A stretch of 41,364 nt of DNA from Phytomonas francai (Eukaryota > Euglenozoa > Kinetoplastea > Trypanosomatida > Trypanosomatidae), in assembly GCA_001766655.1 (NCBI GenBank), contig MJCC01000029.1:69572-110935 (forward strand). The letters are read 5' to 3'. A program made the position numbers and the translations under genes. Position 1 is the stretch's first letter. Each line of letters begins with the position of its first letter. Shown here in pieces: positions 1 to 9,565 of the stretch. The notes under the pieces are model-generated. The model was given only the letters and a program-made list of their open reading frames with translations. It did no database searches and was not told the origin of the DNA.

Positions 1-2
1 CG

Positions 3-992
3 CTCGCCGCGGACGGCGCGGGGCCGGACGAGGGGGTCCGCATCACCGCCGAGGAGCGCCGGCGCGCCTCGGCGGCGGCCGAGCTGCTCACGCCCGACGC
101 GGCGCGCCTCCTCCAGGACTACTTCGACGCCGCGAAGGGGGGGGCGGTCGCGGTGAAGGAGGAGCTGACCTTCATCGTGCAGCGGAATCGAACGGCCGGC
201 GGGGGCAGCCGACTGCTCCGCGCGGAGTTCATCCGGGGGTTGCCGGAGAACGCGTACGCGACGCAGACCGAGCAGGCGTGGTTTTGGCCCTTGTTTCCCA
301 AGGCGGTGGGTCGGATGGTATCGGACAAGGACACCGAAAGCGCCCCCGAGGCTTCTGTGAGCGCCGGTAAGGACGGGGGCGCGGTTGAGCCAGCGAGCGG
401 CCCGAACGAGCGCGGCGCTAGTCTGAAGGATGCACCCCTGCACGACGGTAGTGGGGTGCCGGCGGAGGCCGATGCGACTGCCGAACCGAGTCAGGGACAG
501 GAGAAGCGGAAGGGCTCTGCGAAACCGCAAGTCTTGGTGCGCTATTCGGGCACGGTGCGCATCTACGACGCTGACGAGCGTCGCGGCCACATCCGGTGCG
601 ACGAGCTGGGCGAGCTGGCCGTCTTTCACGCGGACGCCGTCCTGTGGGAGGTCACTCTACCCCCGCCACAGCGCCGCGTGATGGAGGGGATGCGTGTGCA
701 GTACAGCGTGGCCGGTCGAGATCGCAGTCGCAAGTACCTTGCTACGCTCATCACAAGCGTCGACGGTAGGCCTCTTTCGCTGGAGAATATGCAATTCTCA
801 AAGAGCCCGAGGGCGTCTTCTCCGAGCGGCAACGGTGGCCCGCTCAACGACAGCGCCACAATAGGCGTTGGGGCCCAGAGCCGTTTCAACGAGCAACCGA
901 TCGAGGGTGCAGATTCTCGCCAAAAGCGGAAGCGCGAGGACGACGGCACACAGCTGCTCTTGTTTGAGGAGGACGATTATGCCGTGATTTGA
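3..992 (+). CDS. Cold-shock-like (OB-fold) domain protein, 5' end outside window
   Basis: The frame is open from the left edge, so the true start lies upstream, and it ends at TGA 990-992. About 330 residues are visible. Residues about 180-260 of the visible part read like a cold-shock/OB-fold domain: a GTVRIYDADERRGHI strand pair, then a VFHADAVL segment in the place of the usual VFVHxSxI, then EGMRVQYSVAGRDR and a final strand. This suggests binding of single-stranded nucleic acid, as in kinetoplastid CSD proteins, but the aromatic RNP1/RNP2 residues are only partly kept. The segment before it (about 100-175) and the tail are low-complexity. The tail is basic (KRKRED) then acidic, a possible nuclear signal. 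The first 700 bases are very GC-rich and calm down toward the 3' end. Coding status is firm; the domain assignment is an inference from pattern. Confidence 0.72.
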   Translation, partial: LAADGAGPDEGVRITAEERRRASAAAELLTPDAARLLQDYFDAAKGGAVAVKEELTFIVQRNRTAGGGSRLLRAEFIRGLPENAYATQTEQAWFWPLFPKAVGRMVSDKDTESAPEASVSAGKDGGAVEPASGPNERGASLKDAPLHDGSGVPAEADATAEPSQGQEKRKGSAKPQVLVRYSGTVRIYDADERRGHIRCDELGELAVFHADAVLWEVTLPPPQRRVMEGMRVQYSVAGRDRSRKYLATLITSVDGRPLSLENMQFSKSPRASSPSGNGGPLNDSATIGVGAQSRFNEQPIEGADSRQKRKREDDGTQLLLFEEDDYAVI

Positions 993-1925
993 TCATCCTT
1001 TGGTAGTTGGAGCGCCAGAGTAAGAATAGGGTAGGAGAAGACTGGCGATCCACAATTTCCTCCTCGCTTATTTCTGCTATCAAAGACGGAAAAGCAAAGG
1101 TAAATAAATGATAAGAGCAGCTACTTTATCAACGCTTCCAACTTGACCTATTGCGCGTGGGAGCGGTCTGATTAGGGTTCCACCACCTGAGCGCCGTCGC
1201 CTTCGGTTACAGCTCCCTTCCGTTTCCCCCCCCCCAAAAAAAAAAAGGATTTCGTGCCTCTTATCATGGCCCGAGTGTGGCCAGAAGGCGTTGAATCTTA
1301 CTGTTGTGTCCATCTTGTTTCCAGTGTACACGATCCAGTGGAACGAGGAGTCTCGTAAGCGATAAGCCGTAAAGCGAATAGAAGGCGACCACGCTTTTGC
1401 ATATCTACGCACACTAGGCGTACCGCACCATGGGAAAAGTGACCACTTTAAACAGGACCATTGTTTTGCTATTGTAGTATGCCTTTCGTCGGATGCCATT
1501 TATCACCATCGATTTGGAAAGCTTGTTCCGTTACTAATTTTTTTTTTTTGAAGAGTTAAAATGAACTTGATCTACTTTTTAAAATCTCTGTGCGGGAGAG
1601 GGGAGGCAGAATGGCAAGGCTGTTCAGATAGTCGGTGGGGATGTGCGTGTGTGTACGCAAACATTTTTTTTTGAGGTTCTCTTTATCATCTTTTCATTCC
1701 TTTATAAAAATTTTATGCACAAGCTTAAAAGGATACGCTTCAAAGTTAATTGATATAAATACAAAGATTTTTTTTTCAAATTGCTACTAAGTTGCTTGGT
1801 TTAATTTTGCTTTTTAGCACACCATTGTTTTTTTTTCTTTTTTGCCAACATTTTGATTGTGTGTGTCTGAACAACGTGCCGAATATCTGTTAGAAAGGGA
1901 ATTTTGGACCACAGACACAACGTGA
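993..1925. other. AT-rich intergenic spacer with homopolymer tracts
   Basis: No supported gene. It holds the 3' UTR of the cold-shock-like gene, a C10A11 block at 1226-1246, T runs near 1540, 1665 and 1770, and the polypyrimidine tract and AG serving the next gene. An open frame on the minus strand here has no family signature. Confidence 0.7.
1828..1893 (+). promoter_or_regulatory. Polypyrimidine tract and candidate trans-splice acceptor
   Basis: A T/C tract at 1828-1843 is followed by AG at 1892-1893, the last one before the ATG at 1926. This is the spacing expected for a spliced-leader acceptor with a short 5' UTR. Assignment is by pattern only. Confidence 0.5.
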
Positions 1926-2741
1926 ATGGTCTCTGGTCCCAGGGGCTCAACCGTCCCTCAAAGTCAGCATCTTTATGAGTTGATTTCGCCCATGAATGAC
2001 GCGGATGTGGAAGATTCCACGGAGTTCGAGACCTTAAGCTCATCAGAGGAGAGTGTAGATGCCCATGAGAGTGATCAGCTCGAAGCCCCACCCGTGCATT
2101 GCCGCTGCAAATGCAATGCGTTTCATTCTGAGGACTGCGTGCAGAAGTGCGAGAATGAATCTCACCAGCATTCATGCGAAGGGCCCAATACCCAGATTGA
2201 GAATACATTAAACGACGGAATAGCGGTTAGGAATGACCGAACGAAGCCGACCCCTGACATTCGAACCATCTTATCTAACAATGCAAAAATAACAGCACAG
2301 TCACCGTGGGTGGATATTTTGGGCGTGTCCCTATCTTCAAATGTGTCGAATCATATGTACGCAACGCAGGCTGTGAACCCCACAGCGGATGCACCCACCG
2401 GTGGCCCCTGCATTACCCTTCAAAATTCTCGGCAAAGTGAACAGCGGCTGAATCATTTTTCCCTGCCATCACCGCCTCCGCGGTGGCCGAACTCTTCGGT
2501 CACTAAAAGCGCGTCTGAGACCAACCTTGAGACGTTCTCGCCCCCATCGGCGGGTTCGCCGGGGCATCTGCTCCGAGCTAGAGGGGGATCCACGCTATCA
2601 ACGACTAGCAGCAACCGTGAGCTCGCGGGGATTGCCATAGACGAGGAGGATATACAGCTTCCCGTCGGCCTCGGGGAGAGCGGGCACGCGTACGACCGCC
2701 CCGCAGGGGCCGGCGCGCCCCCCCGCCGGTCGACATGCTGA
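1926..2741 (+). CDS. Unrecognised protein, N-terminal part (frame broken at 3' end)
   Basis: Starts at ATG 1926, about 33 nt after a candidate splice acceptor, and runs 271 codons to TGA 2739-2741. No family is recognised. The product is rich in Ser, Glu and Pro, with a Cys/His-rich patch near residues 58-86 (CRCKCNAFHSEDC and following) that could bind metal but matches no finger I can name. The last dozen residues enter very GC-rich sequence with a C7 run at 2718-2724. The next reading frame starts inside this one, with no spacer or splice tract between them. One extra C in the C7 run would join the two frames in a smooth proline stretch, so this is probably the first half of a single gene of about 580 codons. 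Confidence 0.6.
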   Translation: MVSGPRGSTVPQSQHLYELISPMNDADVEDSTEFETLSSSEESVDAHESDQLEAPPVHCRCKCNAFHSEDCVQKCENESHQHSCEGPNTQIENTLNDGIAVRNDRTKPTPDIRTILSNNAKITAQSPWVDILGVSLSSNVSNHMYATQAVNPTADAPTGGPCITLQNSRQSEQRLNHFSLPSPPPRWPNSSVTKSASETNLETFSPPSAGSPGHLLRARGGSTLSTTSSNRELAGIAIDEEDIQLPVGLGESGHAYDRPAGAGAPPRRSTC

Positions 2742-3664
2742 GCCTGCGCTCGCCGCGGCCGCGGCCGCCGTCGCGGGTGTCGTCGGTGCACTCGCAGCGC
2801 TCGGCCTCGCTGCCGCCCCGCGTGCCGTCGGACGAGACGCGGCATTACATGGCGGTCTGGGTCGACCTTCCCGCGACGCCGTCCACGCCGCACGTCGCCT
2901 GCCAGCTCGAGACGCACCGGCGCTGCACGCCGCGGCGGAGCCCCGTCGCGATGAGCCCCACGCCCTCCGCGGCCGAGCCCGGCCCGCGCACGACCGTCTC
3001 CGTCGGGACCTCGCCGCCGCGCGAGGGCGCCGCCCCCCTCGTCTTCGCGTCCCCCTCCGTCTCGGTCGTCTCGTCGCTCTCCGAGGAGGCCTCGGCGCTC
3101 TCGGAGGGGGGGGGGGCCGACGCCGCGGGGCCCGACACCGCCGCCGTCCTCTCCGACGTCCTGCAGGACTACCGGCGCGAGGTCGCGCGGCTGCAGGCGG
3201 AGTTGCGCGAGCTGCGCGCGAATTACCGCAGCACGCTCACGTCGCTATGGGAGCAGCTCCCGCGCTCCGTCGCCGCCGCCACGGTCGCCGCCGAGGTCCC
3301 TTTTCCCACCACGGAGGCGACGCCGGGCGTGCGGAACTCACCTCCACGGGGCGAGGGCGCCGAGGAGGCGGTCGCGCGGAGCCCTATCAGTACCGACCCC
3401 AGCGAGGACACGACGGCTACCGGGGGCACCCACAGCCTCCATTCCAGCGTGCTTACGGAGAGCTCGCCGCACACACAGAGCGGAGAATCGCTCCCGGCCC
3501 CTCAAGCCAGCGCGAATGTGGGCGTGAGTTGTAGTAGTGAAGACGCTTCAAGCTATAATATGACGTTGGATCAGCTAATGCAGGCCGTGCAGCGCGCGAG
3601 GAAGCGGTCAGCACGCGCTAAAAAGCTTTCCCTGTTATCGAAAGATAAGGCTACAGAGCTTTAG
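2735..3664 (+). CDS. Unrecognised protein, C-terminal part (probably continuous with 1926-2741)
   Basis: 309 codons, read from ATG 2735 but open further upstream, ending at TAG 3662-3664. It overlaps the end of the previous frame and has no 5' UTR, polypyrimidine tract or AG of its own, which argues against a separate gene. Base composition is near 80% GC from about 2690 to 3300 and then drops. Residues about 142-170 form a short heptad-like helix (VLQDYRREVARLQAELREL), a probable coiled coil. The rest is Ser/Thr/Pro/Ala-rich disorder, and the C-terminus is basic (RARKRSARAKKLSLLSKDK), possibly a nuclear signal. No function can be given. Confidence 0.6.
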   Translation: MLSLRSPRPRPPSRVSSVHSQRSASLPPRVPSDETRHYMAVWVDLPATPSTPHVACQLETHRRCTPRRSPVAMSPTPSAAEPGPRTTVSVGTSPPREGAAPLVFASPSVSVVSSLSEEASALSEGGGADAAGPDTAAVLSDVLQDYRREVARLQAELRELRANYRSTLTSLWEQLPRSVAAATVAAEVPFPTTEATPGVRNSPPRGEGAEEAVARSPISTDPSEDTTATGGTHSLHSSVLTESSPHTQSGESLPAPQASANVGVSCSSEDASSYNMTLDQLMQAVQRARKRSARAKKLSLLSKDKATEL

Positions 3665-4695
3665 GCTGCCATTTCAGCCGCCAAGGCATTGTAAAGTATT
3701 TGTGTAAGGGGCCGAAATGTGAAACTTATATTGCGAAGGGGGTGGTATAATAAATGTCTATCTATTTATTTGTCTATACGTGGGTTTAGGATGGTGGTAT
3801 CAACGGCTCATCACTCTCCGAATCAGTGAAAAAAAAAAAGACACAACGTAGCTTAAACCGTGAGTATTTTCTAGGGGGAAGGGGGGAGAGCTCACATATT
3901 TTTTCAACACTTATTAAAATGTTTGCGTTTCATAATAGTTAGTTTTTTCAGCATTTTTTTTTTTTTTTTGATTATCAGAGTGAGATCGAGAGCTCTTTTT
4001 TCACTTGGAAAAAGATACTACTTCGGACAGATAATGATGCAGTTTGGGAATATTTTCTTGATTATAAGTATTACTAGAATTATTTATCACTGTTTCATGT
4101 GCCTTTGTGGGCGGTGGTTGTGGGTTATGTGTTTCGATACCTTTTTGGTGGTTTCTCAAAGATTTTTGTAAATCTTTTTGACCCAAATGAATGCCAAGCT
4201 CTAATGATGATTTATACGCAATATCATTAGCTATGGATATTTATTTTCTTTCATTCATATATAACTTTATATTTCCTAAAATTCATACATGAGTATTTCT
4301 TATACGCGAAGGGGACTGGAATCCCTATTTGGCGAGTCTTTGCTTTGTCCTTGACACTTTTATTCGTTTATTCTGATTTTGTTTCTTGCAATTTTTGCTT
4401 CGCCGTTTTGGTCGTCTCGAAAGGATTTTTTTAATCTTCCATAGAGGTACTTCTAAGAAGCACAATCTCATAAAACCACCTATACAGCATAGATTAAGTC
4501 AAAAAGCGATATACAGAAGGCAAAGGGCAAACACTGCACGGGTATTTTTGCCGACTCATATCAGCATCGACAATAGACACATCAACTGAGGGAGCTGGCT
4601 GTGTTTCTAAAACGGATTCGCGTTTACTCATAGAGCCTAAAACCGCACTCTTTTTATAGCATTACAAATATAGTTGCATTCACAACAGGGGGCGT
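3665..4695. other. Long AT-rich intergenic spacer
   Basis: No supported gene. Contains a T16 run at 3954-3969, an extended pyrimidine-rich stretch around 4336-4412, and a short tract with AG at 4658-4659 before the next ATG. A small hydrophobic frame after the T16 run is too AT-driven to call. Confidence 0.65.
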
Positions 4696-7600
4696 ATGTT
4701 GGCTCTTCGAGATGTGCACGAGGCGGGTACGACGCGCGTCACCATTGACGGCGATCACGTCCTCACGGGCGGCGCGGATGGCGTCATTGCCCTTTTCCCA
4801 GTCAAGCGGTGGCCGAAGAGCGCCTCCCTGTGGGCGCGCCAATGCCACGAATCGGGCGTCACCTACGTTGTTTTGCACGATAGCCTGCACTTGGCTCTGT
4901 CATGCGGGCGTGATGGGAAAATTATCCTGCACGAAAACATTCACGAAACTGGCGATGACGCGAAGAATTCCACTTCGAGGGTCATTTGCCGTGTAACCGG
5001 CGAGGTTCGCTGCTTGAATTTTGACGCAGCACGGCAGCGCGTGTTTGTCGGCGGCGACTCCCTGCGCTGCCTTCACATGGTCACCAATCGGTTCAACATC
5101 CAGACCATCCCCCTTCCGATACCACACCCACTCATAGCGCTCGCTCTCTCGCCGTGCGGGAGACTGCTAGCGGTCGCGAATGCTGGCGGAACAATTGCCG
5201 TCATTGGCGTCGTGCCGCCTACCGCATCGCCTTCTGAACCAGAGAAGGCCAACCCCTCGACACAAACCGAGACGCAGCTCTCTGAGCAGGAGCTCTTAGA
5301 GGTGGATGGGCTCCGTAAGACTAAATTTATCTTTCACAACGTCCTGTCGCCGTCGGCCAAGCGCGAGGATGCACGGACATATCGTATGCAATGGTGCCAA
5401 ACCAGCAGTGGTACAGTCCTCGCTATCCCCACCGCTGTGGAGGTGCTCATATACCAGCTACATGGCGATCTCATGTCTCCTTTCGGCTACCAAATGCGAT
5501 GCATGGGTGGGCTCCATGGCGAGCAGCTAATGGACTTTCACAGTGTCGGGCTTTATCCCTTGTCTTCTCATCGCATGATGTGCGTGATGGCATCGCAAGA
5601 GGGACTCTACATGGCTAAGGTTAGTAGCGGCAAGCTTGCCATGACGCACCATCGACTTCAGAAGTACGACGGCGGGCACTCCATCACGGATATGCAGGTG
5701 AACGAACGGACAGGCGATGTGGTTGTGGGCCTGCTCAGCGGTAAGGTGTCTCTCCTGCACCGCGCCGCTCCAAAGGGCTTCGACCTCGCCAACGCAGCCG
5801 CGCCGCGGTCGAGCAAAGGAAAGTATCATCCCGCCAGCTCAGAGGCAGACGCCCACCAAACCGCCGGAGCGGTCGGTGATGGCGCAGGGAAAAAAATCAC
5901 TCATCGGCGGATGACGGCTAGCTCAGGAAAGGAAAGAGTAGGACATCACAAGGGCGCACCACCCGAGGATGATTTTATAAACGATGCATCCACAAGCAGC
6001 GGCAGTCGTGATGGTGCCAGTGATTCGGATGCCTCGTCTTCTGATTCTGGCGGTGCGAGTGGCACGGATGCGGACGAGGAAGTAGAAGAGGATCTAGAGA
6101 AAGTCCTTTCCGATTTAAAGGGTGACAGATCGAACTCTACCAACGTGAACGGCACCGTGCGGCCGTCGAGGTGGCGTAAGGAGGATCCAAAGCGAGTAGT
6201 TGCCAGCGTTCGTCGTCAGCCGTCGCGTTTCTTGGACGACGAGGCGGAGGAGGCTTCCTCTGGCGACGCCGATGCGGAGGACGAGGTGGCATACCAAGAA
6301 GACGGGTACGGTGAGCAGGTTCGCGGCCGCCTCGCATACGATGTAGACGATAGCAAAGATGGGGCTCCCTACGAGGGTGAGAGGGGCTCCGACGCGGACG
6401 ATGGGAGCTCCATCTCGGTGCAGGGCACAGCTGTGGGCGGACCTGATGTTGGCGCGGGAGCACCCCTGCCGAAGCACGGCGCTGCGGTGCGTGATTATTC
6501 CTTTCAGGTAGGCGCCACGCCCGCCGGTGATGAGGGGAGCTGTTACCTTGCCTACAATTCAGTTGGCTTTATCCACTGCACCCGTGAGGCGGCCACGGTG
6601 CACTTTCACGACATATCCTACCCCGCCGTTCGCGTTCACGAAAATGGCGTCGTCCTGATGGGCACGCTGAGTCCGGTCGGGGCGGGGTTTGTCGTGCTTC
6701 CGCAGGACGTTGGCGGCGACGCCGCGATGCTCGACAGTGTCGACGACGCCCCACGGTTGGTGGTCTACTTCCGCACTTTTGTATCGCTCGGCGCGCAGTC
6801 AGACTGGCGGGTGCGCCTGCTTCCAGGGGAGACGGTCCGCTGTATGGCGGCGGGGATTCACTTCATGGCAGTGGCAACGAGCCGGTACCTGCGTCTGTTT
6901 TCGCTCTCTGGGCTTGAGATTGCCGTCTTGAGTAAGTTCCCGAGGGTGGTCGCGATGGCAGGGACGTCGAGCCGAAAACTTATGGGCAGCTACAAGGTCG
7001 ACTTCGACCCCCTCGCGGTAGTCTTCCTTGAGGGTGGGGAGCTGAAGATGGAGGTGATTAACGTGGCGAACCGCTCCAACGTCGTGCCCGCGCGCGTGGT
7101 GCCGCTGACGGAGTCCTCCGACGGTACTACACATGAACTCCAGTGGCTTGGTTGGTCGGAGGACGGCCCGCTGCACACGGCCGACACCGCGGGCGTGGTG
7201 CGCATGTACACGGAGAGCTGGGGCGGCTCCTGGGTCCCGGTCTACGACCCACGCTCCCTTACGGATTTGAGCACGAACCTGTGGATCTGGGGCGTGAATG
7301 ACGAATCGCTCTATGCTTACCGTTCCTCTGCCGCCGCAGGATTGCTCTACCCTGCGGCGGTGTCCGGCGGTCTGCCGACTGAGCACGTCCCGCTCTTCAT
7401 TCCTCTTACCCGCGGCCTCAACGAGAAGGACGTAGGGACCTGGGATCACCTGCTGCGCCGCGAGATTCGCGCGGACGAGCTGAAGCTGCACAGCAGCGTG
7501 TACACGCAGGCGATCGCTTGGCACGACGCGTGGCATGATAAGAAGCTCCTGGGGTTATTCCGGTGGGCCCTGCAGGAGCAGCTCACCACACGTGCGCTCG

Positions 7601-8742
7601 ACCTTGCGACGCTGATGGAGCTACGCGACAATGTCGAGGTCTGCGCGAAGGAGGCGAATAGCAAGGGGCACACGCAGCTCGTCCACAAGCTCCTTTCTGT
7701 GTATGAGATGCGTGTGAAGACGAGGAGGAAACGGAAGTGCACGCTACCGCTGGAGGGATCGGCAGTGAGTGAGAAGGAGCGAGATCTGCTCCTGCGGAAG
7801 CTGCTTTTGAAGGAAAAGGAAGGCCTGCAGCGCGGCGAACCTAGCGAAGCCAAGCAGCACTCCACCGAAAAGCCGGATAACGGCAGTGTTTCGGAGATCA
7901 CGCCAGCTAAAACGAAGCCAGATTTTGAGGGTCCTGCCAACTCTGAGACACCGAAGAAGCAGGTAGGCGAGCCCGACAGCGCAAAGGCATTGAAGGAGGT
8001 TTCCTCCGGCGGCAGATCGTCCAGCATGGCCACGACAATGACCTCCGCGCAGTCACTACCAGCGCGTACGCGCGTTACTTTTAAGCTCCCGACCGAGGAC
8101 GGTAACCACGCGGCCGAAACGCAAAGCACCCTGACCAATACAACGGCGACCACGACGATGACAGCGGCGACGGTTGAGGTGCGCGGACCGCCTCCGCCCG
8201 CCGCGAGGGCCGCTCGCCCTGCGGCCACGGCGCCTCCCGCCGTGAAGCCGACCAATCCCTTCGCCCGGAGCACCCCCAGCGCTCGGCCCGCCCCCACGCG
8301 AACCGACGTGGACGTCGACTCCATCGAGCTCATAGGTGGCTCCCAGCCCGTCTTCAGCGTCGAGGCCGACGACGGCGTGCGGAGGGCGAGGGCGAGCGCG
8401 AGGCCTCCGGCGGCGCCGCCGCGCAGGACGTTTCTCCCCGCGGCGGTTCCCACCGCTGCCTTGGTGGGCCGCCCCCGCGGCGGGGATCCCTTCCTGCTTG
8501 ATGAGCAGCCCCGCGGCGGGGAGGGGGCGGAGGAGGGCGGCGGCGGGGGAGGGCTCACCGTGCAGGCGGTGCTGGACATGGGGCACGAGGACGGGGAGCC
8601 GTTGGTGCCCCGCAGCAGCTTGTTTGGGGAGGCCCTGCGGAAGCGGTACCGCGAGGATGACGACGACGACGACGACGACGACGTCGATGGGCAGCGCGAA
8701 AGGTTAAATGCCCTTGCGTTGGCTGTTCCGCGCATTGTCTAG
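4696..8742 (+). CDS. Ctf4/And-1/WDHD1-like replisome protein
   Basis: 1348 residues from ATG 4696. The N-terminal 360 residues are WD-like repeats (HVLTGGADGVIALF; LALSCGRDGKIIL; MQWCQTSSGTVLAIP near 233, matching the AWQPKSGKLLAIP type segment of WDHD1). From about 600 a second block follows the SepB region of the family: YSFQVGATP, then VGFIHC and VHFHDISYPA, RLFSLSGLE, WLGWSEDGPLHTADTAGVVRM, WIWGVNDESLYAY near 863, then a helical segment to about 1010 with RALDLATLMELRDNVEV. Family members form a trimeric hub linking the CMG helicase, polymerase alpha and other factors at the fork. Peculiar here are an acidic, Ser-rich insert at about 375-595 between the two domains, a low-complexity GC-rich tail, and an Asp run at about 1321-1330. 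No HMG box is seen. Orthology is inferred from domain order and motif similarity. Confidence 0.8.
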   Translation: MLALRDVHEAGTTRVTIDGDHVLTGGADGVIALFPVKRWPKSASLWARQCHESGVTYVVLHDSLHLALSCGRDGKIILHENIHETGDDAKNSTSRVICRVTGEVRCLNFDAARQRVFVGGDSLRCLHMVTNRFNIQTIPLPIPHPLIALALSPCGRLLAVANAGGTIAVIGVVPPTASPSEPEKANPSTQTETQLSEQELLEVDGLRKTKFIFHNVLSPSAKREDARTYRMQWCQTSSGTVLAIPTAVEVLIYQLHGDLMSPFGYQMRCMGGLHGEQLMDFHSVGLYPLSSHRMMCVMASQEGLYMAKVSSGKLAMTHHRLQKYDGGHSITDMQVNERTGDVVVGLLSGKVSLLHRAAPKGFDLANAAAPRSSKGKYHPASSEADAHQTAGAVGDGAGKKITHRRMTASSGKERVGHHKGAPPEDDFINDASTSSGSRDGASDSDASSSDSGGASGTDADEEVEEDLEKVLSDLKGDRSNSTNVNGTVRPSRWRKEDPKRVVASVRRQPSRFLDDEAEEASSGDADAEDEVAYQEDGYGEQVRGRLAYDVDDSKDGAPYEGERGSDADDGSSISVQGTAVGGPDVGAGAPLPKHGAAVRDYSFQVGATPAGDEGSCYLAYNSVGFIHCTREAATVHFHDISYPAVRVHENGVVLMGTLSPVGAGFVVLPQDVGGDAAMLDSVDDAPRLVVYFRTFVSLGAQSDWRVRLLPGETVRCMAAGIHFMAVATSRYLRLFSLSGLEIAVLSKFPRVVAMAGTSSRKLMGSYKVDFDPLAVVFLEGGELKMEVINVANRSNVVPARVVPLTESSDGTTHELQWLGWSEDGPLHTADTAGVVRMYTESWGGSWVPVYDPRSLTDLSTNLWIWGVNDESLYAYRSSAAAGLLYPAAVSGGLPTEHVPLFIPLTRGLNEKDVGTWDHLLRREIRADELKLHSSVYTQAIAWHDAWHDKKLLGLFRWALQEQLTTRALDLATLMELRDNVEVCAKEANSKGHTQLVHKLLSVYEMRVKTRRKRKCTLPLEGSAVSEKERDLLLRKLLLKEKEGLQRGEPSEAKQHSTEKPDNGSVSEITPAKTKPDFEGPANSETPKKQVGEPDSAKALKEVSSGGRSSSMATTMTSAQSLPARTRVTFKLPTEDGNHAAETQSTLTNTTATTTMTAATVEVRGPPPPAARAARPAATAPPAVKPTNPFARSTPSARPAPTRTDVDVDSIELIGGSQPVFSVEADDGVRRARASARPPAAPPRRTFLPAAVPTAALVGRPRGGDPFLLDEQPRGGEGAEEGGGGGGLTVQAVLDMGHEDGEPLVPRSSLFGEALRKRYREDDDDDDDDDVDGQRERLNALALAVPRIV
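8656..8692 (+). repeat. (GAC)n trinucleotide run encoding poly-Asp
   Basis: A GAC-repeat stretch near the 3' end of the Ctf4-like gene encodes about ten aspartates. Length variation between strains is likely. Confidence 0.75.
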
Positions 8743-9565
8743 ATCGCGTCACGATTGGGTTCATTTTCCTTCCTTGTATCAGTAGCCTCTTTTTTACATA
8801 TACGCAGGGCCAGGGCGAGTGTGCCGCGTAGTTCTTGCTTACACTTTACATACACCCTGCCGTGCGGGTAGGGGTGGGAGTCAAAAAGTGAGAGGACTTA
8901 CTGTTGGTACATTGATATGCATCTTGGTAGGGCGTTTTTTTTTTTTTCAGTTGTTCAGTAATCGAAATGAATATTTTACCTAAATTACACTTATTTTATT
9001 ATTGTCAACTGGGTGGGTGTAGTGAATGAGGGCCCTTTAAGAGCTCTGTATATTCGCGTGCTAGGCTTCAGATAGAGGCAAGGATGAGAACAAGAACAAA
9101 AACAATAGAGATTTACTTCCCTCTTTTTCCAACCTAAGTATTCTTAGGAGTCTATGTTCGGTTTTCTGTACCGGGTACCTCATTTCTTTCCTTTTTAGGC
9201 ATCCCAAAATCTCGTTGTTGTTTTTCTGTTCTCATCTTTGGTTGCGTGTAGTTAGCTATAGGCGTTTTACCCTCTCGTTTTATTTAGATCATTCTATTTA
9301 TATGTTATACTGAATCGTGTGTAAACAGAATATTCTGAATTATTATTTCAAATACGTTGTTAGCTGACACATTTCATTCCTTCTTGAGTGTGTATGAGGT
9401 GGGAAAGTCAGGTGCGCGACCATTTTCCCTAAAAATAAACATAGATTTGAATTGAATTCCTTACATTCTCATCTCATTTCTGCCATTTGCGCTCATAGTA
9501 CGTGTTGGCCGCTATTTTCTCATTTTCATATCCCCTGTTTGAAGTCACTAGTCAAAGGACTTCTA
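8743..9565. other. Intergenic spacer
   Basis: 3' UTR of the Ctf4-like gene and 5' UTR of the VTT gene. AT-rich with a T run at 8936-8948 and pyrimidine-rich stretches near 9120-9240 and 9515-9540. No RNA gene or ORF is supported. Confidence 0.65.

Noticed and set aside
1080..1499. Minus-strand frame of 139 codons in the first spacer
   Set aside because: Includes the translated homopolymer block, shows no domain, and opposes the transcription direction.
3923..4171. Small hydrophobic frame after the T16 run
   Set aside because: An AG follows the tract, so a transcript is possible, but the frame is AT-driven and Phe/Ile-rich, with its only ATGs late, and looks like translated UTR.
7446..8735. 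Long minus-strand open frame (429 codons) opposite the Ctf4-like gene
   Set aside because: It mirrors a GC-rich, low-complexity part of a well-supported gene, is Ser/Ala-rich with no family pattern, and runs against the direction of every other protein gene.
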